Shown here in pieces: positions 6,759-11,959 of a DNA stretch of 11,959 nucleotides. Source of the DNA: Firmicutes bacterium UBA2296 (GTDB lineage Bacteria > Bacillota > UBA994); NCBI GenBank assembly GCA_002345475.1, contig DDWC01000029.1:234-12192 (forward strand), written 5' to 3'. A program made the position numbers and the translations under genes. Position 1 is the first letter of the stretch, and every line of letters starts with the position of its first letter. Below the pieces are notes generated by a model. It did no database searches. It was not told the origin of the DNA and was given only the letters and a program-made list of their open reading frames with translations.

Positions 6759-6781
6759 GGTTTTCGAGGGGAGGTGTTTGT

Positions 6782-7750
6782 GTGAGGCCATCAACGCTCA
6801 TAATCATAACAGGTATGAGCGGCACCGGGAAATCATCCACTGCCCAGGAGCTTGCGAGACAATATGAAGCCAATGGGGTCCCCCACACGTGGCTGCACGA
6901 AGAGATCCCGGGTCATCCTATCCGTGACGGTGAGTTCAGGATGGCCAGCCTGGAGACGGAAGCTGGCATGGCTGCAAATGTGGCCGACATGTACGAGCGT
7001 TGGGAGCGCCTGGTTGAGGAAATAGAACAGTCAGGGCGGGTCTACATTATGGAGGGCTGCCTCTACCAGAGTATAATCCGCTACTTCTTTAACAGCTGCT
7101 TCTCCCATCACCAGATTATGGACTACTTTGACCGGGTGCTTGCCATACTGGACAGGCTTAACCCGACTGTAGTCCTTCTATACAGGACTGACGTCAAGGC
7201 TTCCTTTGAGAAGGCCTTTGCGGTGCGTGGAGAGCGCTGGAAGAACATCATTCTGGACTCGGAAGCGGACCTGTACTTCAGGGCACGCCCCTACGAAGGC
7301 GAAGCGAGTGTGTTTGCCATGTGGCAGGAGTACCAGCAACTTGCTGATGCTCACTTCGCAAGCATCCGGGGGTACAAGATCCGCCTGCTCACAGCAGATG
7401 GCGAGTGGCAGCGACATTTACGACATCTTACCGAGTATATGGGGCTCTCCTACGTACCCCGCGCGGTCCCTGAAGTACATAATCCCTGGATGTATGCAGG
7501 CCGGTATGAAGCTACAGTTGACGGACAGTTGCGGACACTCACCTTCAAGGTGAAAGACGGGGCTCTCATGGGTGAACTGTCCTGGTGGTCAAACATGGCA
7601 TTGATACCCCTGGGCAACCACGAGTTTGAAGCCCTTTCTTTCCCAATCCGATACAGCTTTGATCCCGCTCCGCCCAGGCGGACTGTAAGGGTTACGGAGA
7701 CATACGGCTGGGGCCTCTCCGGTGTGCTCCTGGTCGAACAGAGCTCCTGA
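6782..7750 (+). CDS. P-loop kinase-like protein with an extra C-terminal beta domain
   Basis: 322 residues from GTG 6782; GAGGGGAGGTG (6766-6776) is 5 bases upstream. Residues 11-19, GMSGTGKSS, are a Walker A motif directly after strand LIIIT, so the N-terminal 220 residues have a nucleoside- or metabolite-kinase type fold. Later pieces fit: a MEGCLYQ strand end, then LNPTVVLLYRTDV, then AVRGERWKNI, where the Arg residues could form a lid. The substrate is unknown. From about residue 235 a separate beta-rich domain begins with NPWMYAGRYEATVDGQ and runs to the end; it recalls the small barrel domains found at the C-terminus of some beta-lactamase-family proteins. The protein is soluble and followed by a strong terminator at 7851. 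It is probably transcribed from its own promoter. Confidence 0.82.
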   Translation: MRPSTLIIITGMSGTGKSSTAQELARQYEANGVPHTWLHEEIPGHPIRDGEFRMASLETEAGMAANVADMYERWERLVEEIEQSGRVYIMEGCLYQSIIRYFFNSCFSHHQIMDYFDRVLAILDRLNPTVVLLYRTDVKASFEKAFAVRGERWKNIILDSEADLYFRARPYEGEASVFAMWQEYQQLADAHFASIRGYKIRLLTADGEWQRHLRHLTEYMGLSYVPRAVPEVHNPWMYAGRYEATVDGQLRTLTFKVKDGALMGELSWWSNMALIPLGNHEFEALSFPIRYSFDPAPPRRTVRVTETYGWGLSGVLLVEQSS

Positions 7751-7779
7751 GCCAAAAACACCGGAGAGGACAAACCGAA

Positions 7780-7802
7780 GCAAAAGGCACGCTTCCTTTT
7801 GC
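7780..7802 (+). other. Intergenic hairpin after the kinase gene
   Basis: GCAAAAGG (7780-7787) pairs perfectly with CCTTTTGC (7795-7802) around a 7-base loop. It lacks a following T tract. It may protect the 3' end of the kinase transcript upstream of the true terminator. Confidence 0.35.
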
Positions 7803-7850
7803 ACCTCCTCAAGCAGATTGCACTTAGACTCCAATGTGGCAGGAAAACAT

Positions 7851-7892
7851 ACACGGCAGCCTCGGAAAATCCGAGACTGCCGTGTGTTTTTG
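7851..7892 (+). terminator. Strong intrinsic terminator after the kinase gene
   Basis: ACACGGCAG (7851-7859) and CTCGG (7861-7865) pair with CCGAG (7871-7875) and CTGCCGTGT (7877-7885), with one C/A mismatch and an AAAAT loop, followed by GTTTTTG. It ends the kinase transcript and insulates the gene at 7998. Its arms closely resemble the hairpin at 9291-9344. Confidence 0.85.
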
Positions 7893-7997
7893 CATCTCCC
7901 ATCAAGGATAAGAAGTAGAGGCAAGAAAAGCGAATCTGTCGCTCTATAATGCCTCGCTCACGAATAATAGCAGGTAAGGAAGGAGAGTGTTGATGAC

Positions 7998-8972
7998 ATG
8001 CAAGAGAAACGTCAGGAAAAGGGAAGCTTTGGAAACCTGTCTGCGCTGCCGCCGTTTTGCTACATTATGCTGCCCAGCACGTTTGAGACGGTAATGGTGA
8101 AGAGAGGGGAAAGTGGCTTTCATTCGCCCCCGTACGACGAGTCCCCGGAGGTGCTCAATGCCGAGATAGGGGTAACCCGGCAGCAGGAGGCGGCCATGGA
8201 ACGAGGAGTCACGCGAGGCTGGGATTCGCCTTTTGTGGATCCGGATGTGTACGACGACCGGGGGAGACTGAAGCAGGAAATAGCGCAGGCGTTACTGCGC
8301 AAGTCCGGTTCTAACTGGACTTTCACGGCGGTGAAACCGACCGAACAAGAGGGAGGGCAACGGAATGAAAAAATAAACCTTCACAGTAAGTACAGGATTT
8401 CGGGTGGTGTAGCCATAGAGGCTTTTCCGGTCAGGGATCTTGAAATGACGATACGGCCAGTGCCACAGAGTTTTTCTTTTTCGCACGTGAACTTCAATGG
8501 CATGTGTCATGACAACTACGCTCAGGCAGAAGGGGTCTACGAAGTGATTAATATCAGGAACGAACAGGGTACCTACGAGTTGAGGGACTTCCTTGACGGC
8601 AGGCTCATTCGCGGCGGGTTCAGGAACAAGCACGATGCCGAAATGTGGCTTGTGCTTAACCACACGGGGCGCGACCCATCGGCCACTGCCTGGAGCAGGG
8701 GCCTGCTTGTGCAGGTGGAGGGCGCGACTGACCATGCGCTGGCGGCGAAGCTGGAGATTCCCACCTACGGCGACGCCATGATTTTCCCGAGCCTCGGTGT
8801 AAACGCCCGCGCAAAAATTGTTGCCTATCAGGTGCTTAAGTGCGGCGCGCTTTGCCCCGCATATGCGTACATGCCGAGAACAGATCATGGCAGGACGGCA
8901 ATGTGGTCTTGCCTGCCGGACAGTGCCTGGAAGGAGGTCCAGGGAATACTGACTGGGAGAACTGCCAGGTAA
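7998..8972 (+). CDS. YodL-like domain protein with an unrecognised C-terminal region
   Basis: 324 residues from ATG 7998; AGGAG (7981-7985) is rather far upstream (12 bases), but no other in-frame start suits. Residues 14-91 match the YodL-type pattern as I know it from Bacillota integrative elements: LPPFCYIMLPST, then VKRGESGFH, then GVTRQQEAAMERG, then GWDSP, then DPDVYDDRGR. In mobile elements this domain accompanies antirestriction and replication-type proteins; its role is unknown. The remaining 200 residues, from about INLHSKYRISGG, are not familiar. They contain four Cys (one in FNGMCHDN, two in KCGALCPAY, one in WSCLPDS) and no membrane segment. Inside the gene, GAGGGAGG (8350-8357) and an out-of-frame ATG-AAA-AAA-TAA mark the join between the halves. 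The gene sits between two similar hairpins with a tiny Lys/Pro-rich gene after it. Product function unknown. Confidence 0.72.
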   Translation: MQEKRQEKGSFGNLSALPPFCYIMLPSTFETVMVKRGESGFHSPPYDESPEVLNAEIGVTRQQEAAMERGVTRGWDSPFVDPDVYDDRGRLKQEIAQALLRKSGSNWTFTAVKPTEQEGGQRNEKINLHSKYRISGGVAIEAFPVRDLEMTIRPVPQSFSFSHVNFNGMCHDNYAQAEGVYEVINIRNEQGTYELRDFLDGRLIRGGFRNKHDAEMWLVLNHTGRDPSATAWSRGLLVQVEGATDHALAAKLEIPTYGDAMIFPSLGVNARAKIVAYQVLKCGALCPAYAYMPRTDHGRTAMWSCLPDSAWKEVQGILTGRTAR

Positions 8973-9145
8973 TGTCGCGAGATACCCCTTGTTTTGTGAA
9001 CAAGATTGCATTCAGGCTGAGTTGTCTGGCAGGTAAATGGCAACGCGCAGCGAAATATCAAATGATAATATATGGCATGAACGCGCATAGAAGAGGAAGC
9101 AGCGTTTTGAGACCAGGACGCGGATCAAAAGAAGGGGTGATTGAC

Positions 9146-9256
9146 GTGGGAGATAAGACACCAAATAAGCCGCCAAAAAAGAAGAAACCAGTAGAGAAGC
9201 CGTCTGTGCTGTCGTCCAGCACCAATGCCGTCCCTGCAAAGAAGCCAAAGAAGTAA
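9146..9256 (+). CDS. 36-residue Lys/Pro-rich small protein
   Basis: GTG 9146 opens a 36-codon frame rich in Lys and Pro: MGDKTPNKPPKKKKPVEKPS, then a Ser/Thr/Ala section, ending PAKKPKK. The binding site AGAAGGGGTGAT (9130-9141) is nearly a full complement of the 16S 3' end, 5 bases before GTG. That argues for translation and against a longer in-frame start upstream at 8840, which would overlap the preceding gene heavily. The protein is very basic, lacks hydrophobic segments and is likely disordered; similar tiny proteins are common in Bacillota and have no known role. A nucleic-acid or ribosome-associated role would suit its charge, but that is inference. It is followed by a 23-bp perfect hairpin. 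Confidence 0.72.
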   Translation: MGDKTPNKPPKKKKPVEKPSVLSSSTNAVPAKKPKK

Positions 9257-9290
9257 CGTCAGACGGGTATATTTGAGTCACCAGGTACCT

Positions 9291-9344
9291 GCGGCAAGAC
9301 ACACGGCAAGCTCGGTTTAATGAGCTTGCCGTGTGTCTTGCCGC
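9291..9344. terminator. 23-bp perfect inverted repeat, likely bidirectional terminator
   Basis: Bases 9291-9313 are an exact reverse complement of 9322-9344, with the 8-base loop GGTTTAAT between. It lies between the convergent genes ending at 9256 (plus) and 9423 (minus), the right place for a shared terminator, but neither side has a proper T tract. The inner arms (ACACGGCAAGCTC) resemble the terminator at 7851. Confidence 0.6.
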
Positions 9345-9422
9345 GCGCTATCCGCTATGGTTATGGCTCCGACTTCGCAACCGTGGACCACAGGTAACCG
9401 AATACGCCGTCGCCGCTCTTAC

Positions 9423-10415
9423 TTACTTTCGCGGAAGCAGCTGTGACTGATACAAAGGACAGAGGAAATCCGAAAAGGCTTTGCTTCCTTCAATGCCCAT
9501 ATGGCGGGCAACCGCGTGGGCCATTATGAGGCCGTTTGCGCTGTTAGTGAACATTAGCAGGGCGCTTCGTCCCACAGGGTCGAACCAGACAAAGGATTTG
9601 AAATTGCCGTTGTCTCCCCAGTGCCAGAAAGAATGTTGTTGTGTGCTACTTTCGATTACGCCCCAGCCCAGAGACCAGCCCAGGTGCGTGGCAACACTGA
9701 CCTGCGGGGTAAGCATGCCCAGTAGCGATTCTGGCTTAAGTAGGCTATTGACTGGATTCAGGAACCCCATGACGAAGTGCGCATAGTCCTGCAGTGACGT
9801 ATACAGGGAATATGCAGCATTGGCTTCCCCCAGCGGCTGCGGCTCTTTGCAGTCGCCATTCTCAGAGAACGAGTTGGACAACATGGTGCCAACTGCGGTG
9901 GACCATATCATGCTGCTGTCCGTAAGGGCGAGCGGGTCCAAAACGCTGCGCTTGACAGTCCGTTCCAGTGGCTCACCGGTCAGGCTCTCCAAAGCTCTCT
10001 GCAGGTATACATAACCTTCACCGGAATACTTAAACGCGGTTCCCGGCGTGAAGTGTATTTTGAGCGGCTCCTCTCGCCGCCAGTTCTGAAACCCTCCGCT
10101 GTGACAAAGCACGTGTCGGGGGGTAATCCTCTTATATCGTTGATCAGCGCAAATCTCATTTTCCTGCAGGTAATCGGCTATAGGTCTGTCGAGATCCAGC
10201 AGGCCGTTGGCACTCAGCTTTAAGACGAGGCAGGCAAAAATAGGCTTGGTCAGAGAGGCTGCCTCAAACACTGTCCTGGTTGTCACGAGATCTCCGGTGC
10301 CTTTGCCGGTCTCTCCGAACCCCCGCTCCAAAACTACCTGGCCCTGATCTACCACATAGAGAGCCGCTCCCGGAACCCTGGAAGCCAACATGATGCGTCT
10401 GATATCATCTTCCAT
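9423..10415 (-). CDS. Serine hydrolase, beta-lactamase/penicillin-binding (class C-like) family
   Basis: 330 residues from ATG 10413-10415, chosen because GGGGTG lies 6 bases upstream; an in-frame ATG at 10472 would add 19 unusual residues and has no binding site. Family signatures in order: VPGAALYVV near the N-terminus, SLTK (Ser54 nucleophile, Lys57), HSGG at 105-108, YSG (130-132) at the YxN position, and HWG (265-267) replacing the KTG box. This is the PF00144 set that includes class C beta-lactamases, D-aminopeptidases and esterases. No signal peptide or membrane helix, so it is likely cytoplasmic and an esterase or peptidase rather than a resistance enzyme. The third residue of YxN is Gly here. 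It is divergent from the GNAT gene and convergent with the small Lys/Pro-rich gene. Confidence 0.88.
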   Translation of the reverse strand: MEDDIRRIMLASRVPGAALYVVDQGQVVLERGFGETGKGTGDLVTTRTVFEAASLTKPIFACLVLKLSANGLLDLDRPIADYLQENEICADQRYKRITPRHVLCHSGGFQNWRREEPLKIHFTPGTAFKYSGEGYVYLQRALESLTGEPLERTVKRSVLDPLALTDSSMIWSTAVGTMLSNSFSENGDCKEPQPLGEANAAYSLYTSLQDYAHFVMGFLNPVNSLLKPESLLGMLTPQVSVATHLGWSLGWGVIESSTQQHSFWHWGDNGNFKSFVWFDPVGRSALLMFTNSANGLIMAHAVARHMGIEGSKAFSDFLCPLYQSQLLPRK

Positions 10416-10493
10416 GCCCAACACCCCAAACTCATAGACTATGCAATACATAAGTGTAGCAGAAGGGTCCATTGACGTCTGCGCCGGCAGGGG

Positions 10494-10520
10494 AAAGGAG
10501 TACCCGTGTCAAAAGTTTAG
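10494..10520 (+). other. Ribosome-binding-site-like sequence followed by a 4-codon frame
   Basis: AAAGGAG (10494-10500) is followed after 5 bases by GTG (10506-10508), but that frame stops after four codons (GTG TCA AAA GTT TAG). It lies in the leader of the GNAT gene about 110 bases before its start. It is probably accidental; a translated leader minigene is the alternative. Confidence 0.15.
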
Positions 10521-10615
10521 ATATGTGCCGCGGCAAGCGTGAGTGTGGCGGAGGCGTGCGGCATGACAGATTGGGCAAGGCTTCAGATGCCGGCCACAAG
10601 TCGGGAGGGATACCA

Positions 10616-11125
10616 TTGAACGCAAAAGACATGCTGGTAAAGCTATACGATCTGCCAGACGCTACTGAAACCGAGTCGGCTCTCCGGGCGCAGGGCATTA
10701 CCATTAAGCAGGCCATGCCGCACAATATGCACCGCATCGTTGCCTACGTGAAGGAGACCTTCAGTGAAGGCTGGGCAGGGGAGTGCTCGGTTTCTTTCTC
10801 CAGGAACCCTCCATCTTGTTTTGTGGCAGTAGATGGAGATACCATTGTGGGCTTTGCCTGTTACGAGACGACATGTCTTAACTTCTTCGGACCGACAGGG
10901 GTAAGCCCGCAATACCGAGGGCGAGGCATTGGCACGGTGCTTCTCATTAAGAGCCTGCAGGCAATGCATCAGATGGGCTATGGGTATGCCATTATCGGCT
11001 GGGTGGACGAGGCTCAGGCCTTCTATGAGAGGACCCTCAGGGCCATACCTATCCCGGATTCGTTCCCGGGGGTCTATCGCAGGGCAATTGGCATCGAGAA
11101 GATTATTGCCGGTAGGAAGCCCTGA
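10616..11125 (+). CDS. GNAT family N-acetyltransferase
   Basis: 169 residues from TTG 10616. GGGAGGG (10603-10609) is 6 bases upstream, which favours this over the longer frame opening at 10472, whose first 48 codons look non-coding; ATG 10631 is another option. The acetyl-CoA site is clear: GVSPQYRGRGIGTVLL (95-110) holds the motif A R-G-x-G-x-G loop. CFVAVDGDTIVGFACY (68-83) is the preceding strand pair and ends in a Tyr/Cys-rich strand. Near the C-terminus AIIGWVDEAQAFYERTL has the usual helix of motif B. The substrate is unknown. A separate SEGWAGEC segment (50-57) is typical of a Bacillota subgroup, in my recollection. The gene is divergent from the serine hydrolase and ends before a bidirectional terminator. 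Confidence 0.87.
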   Translation: MNAKDMLVKLYDLPDATETESALRAQGITIKQAMPHNMHRIVAYVKETFSEGWAGECSVSFSRNPPSCFVAVDGDTIVGFACYETTCLNFFGPTGVSPQYRGRGIGTVLLIKSLQAMHQMGYGYAIIGWVDEAQAFYERTLRAIPIPDSFPGVYRRAIGIEKIIAGRKP

Positions 11126-11196
11126 GCAAGTTGACAGTACTCCAGCAGAGGGTTAATGGTAGCTAACTAAGGAGTCAGCGCATGCCAGCAGCAAAA

Positions 11197-11231
11197 AGAA
11201 GAGAGCCAGGGCTCCAGCCCGGCTCTCTTTT
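11197..11231. terminator. Bidirectional intrinsic terminator between convergent genes
   Basis: GAGAGCC (11201-11207) and GGGC (11209-11212) pair with GCCC (11217-11220) and GGCTCTC (11221-11227), with one bulged A and a TCCA loop. TTTT follows on the plus strand and TTCTTTTT lies on the minus strand side, so it serves both the GNAT gene and the CPBP-like gene. Confidence 0.8.
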
Positions 11232-11250
11232 CGTACCTCTGAACTTCCAG

Positions 11251-11959
11251 TTATCTGACTGTCAGGGCTACCATGGCCATGAAGATGACAACGTCCTGCA
11301 GAAAGTGGATGATCCACGGCGCCAGCATACCGCGGGTTTCGTACATGCTCCGGCAGAGATACCAGCCCAGCACACCGCTCATAACCACGCCAATAATGCC
11401 CTGGGGTGCTCCGTAGTAATGGGAAATGCCAAAGAACACGGCGGCCACGATCATGAGCTGGCCCTTGGGGAGAAGGGCAGTGAGGGGGCCGAGCACGGCA
11501 TTGCGGAAGAAGATGCCCTCACTGAAGGAGTTTGCCAGGGCAAACAGGAGAATGAAGGGCATAGCGCCAGGAAGTGCCCCCAGATTATCGGGAGCGCTAA
11601 ATCCAGTAACGGTGATCAGTGTCAACAGAAGAGAGCCGGCGGCGATGGCAAAGCCAGAAATCACGGCCAGTCTGCCCCATTTTACCCAGCGAGGCTTTAT
11701 TCCGAAGGCCGGTATAGGTTCGGCTATTACACTCAGGTCACCTTTGGACAGGTACAGCTGGCCTGGCTTCTTGTAGAGCAAGAGCAATAGAGCAATCATG
11801 GGGACTGTGCTCGGCAACTTCAGTGAGACCTGGCTGCCCACGGAGCCTATAAACCATCCGCTTTCTGCAAAGAGGCCCTGCCACCAGGAGCTCCTCAGAA
11901 ACATGGCGGTTACCTCGTGGAGGGCAACAAACCCGGCCAATACCACAGCGAAGCCCCAC
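11251..11959 (-). CDS. CPBP (Abi/Rce1) family intramembrane metalloprotease-like protein, partial at N-terminus
   Basis: The minus-strand frame is open to the right edge, so the start is probably outside; the internal GTG at 11944-11946 has no visible support. At least 235 residues with about six to seven membrane helices. The three motifs of the family appear in order: SEGIFFRN (the EExxxR box, with Gly in place of the second Glu), FGISHYYG (FxxxH) and WIIHFLQD (the final His-x-x-x-Asp/Asn). In this family these residues sit in the membrane and carry out proteolysis of membrane substrates. Bacterial members are linked to bacteriocin immunity and peptide export, but most are uncharacterised. 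The E-to-G change may weaken or alter catalysis. The gene converges on the GNAT gene across the terminator at 11197-11231. Confidence 0.83.
   Translation of the reverse strand, partial: WGFAVVLAGFVALHEVTAMFLRSSWWQGLFAESGWFIGSVGSQVSLKLPSTVPMIALLLLLYKKPGQLYLSKGDLSVIAEPIPAFGIKPRWVKWGRLAVISGFAIAAGSLLLTLITVTGFSAPDNLGALPGAMPFILLFALANSFSEGIFFRNAVLGPLTALLPKGQLMIVAAVFFGISHYYGAPQGIIGVVMSGVLGWYLCRSMYETRGMLAPWIIHFLQDVVIFMAMVALTVR

Noticed and set aside
8292..9011. A 239-residue minus-strand frame opposite the YodL-like gene
   Set aside because: Antisense shadow without a binding site; the plus-strand protein has recognisable domain motifs.
8840..9256. A 138-residue version of the Lys/Pro-rich protein
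   Set aside because: Its first 100 codons overlap the 3' end of the YodL-like gene in another frame and look random, while the strong binding site directly precedes GTG 9146.
11182..11790. A 202-residue plus-strand frame over the CPBP-like gene
   Set aside because: It is His/Gln/Gly-rich as expected for the antisense of a membrane protein, runs through the terminator and has no support. The minus-strand frame carries family motifs.

Overview
The window looks like a stretch of chromosome from a Bacillota (Firmicutes) bacterium of the Clostridia/Peptococcaceae/Dethiobacteria type. The reasons are strong AGGAGG-type ribosome binding sites, several GTG/TTG starts, intrinsic hairpin-T terminators, a DUF4352-type lipoprotein, a very small Lys/Pro-rich protein and a CofE-like protein. 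Base composition is moderately GC-rich (58% in one line I counted, 4501-4560), except for an AT-richer island at about 2570-4240 (38-43% in three lines counted). No rRNA, tRNA, CRISPR array or intact insertion sequence was seen.

Layout: (1) 1-949 on the minus strand is the 5' part of a coenzyme F420-0:L-glutamate ligase (CofE)-like gene that runs off the left edge. (2) After a G-rich divergent intergenic region come a small membrane protein (1218-1553) and a lipoprotein with two tandem DUF4352-like domains (1578-2531), closed by a long terminator hairpin. (3) 2569-3122 has no intact gene but may hold a decayed reading frame. It leads into an AT-rich orphan gene (about 3123-4232) with a HEPN-like RX4H motif. 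(4) 4351-7750 carries four plus-strand housekeeping or accessory genes: a DUF998 membrane protein, a COG3575-type nucleotidyltransferase, a nitrilase-superfamily C-N hydrolase and a P-loop kinase with an extra C-terminal domain. Three short GGGACGG-containing repeats lie between them. (5) 7998-9256 holds a protein with a YodL-like N-terminal domain and a 36-residue Lys/Pro-rich protein. This block is bracketed by two hairpins that resemble each other closely. (6) A serine beta-lactamase-like hydrolase (minus strand) and a GNAT acetyltransferase (plus strand) are divergent. A bidirectional terminator separates the GNAT gene from a CPBP-family membrane protease-like gene that runs off the right edge.

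The genes do not form one obvious pathway; most have their own ribosome binding site and wide spacing, so this is a patchwork of small transcription units. The best candidates for something undescribed are the orphan HEPN-like gene in its low-GC island, the YodL-like gene plus small protein between matching hairpins, and the kinase with the unassigned C-terminal domain. Family names come from recognising motifs by eye; no database search was possible.
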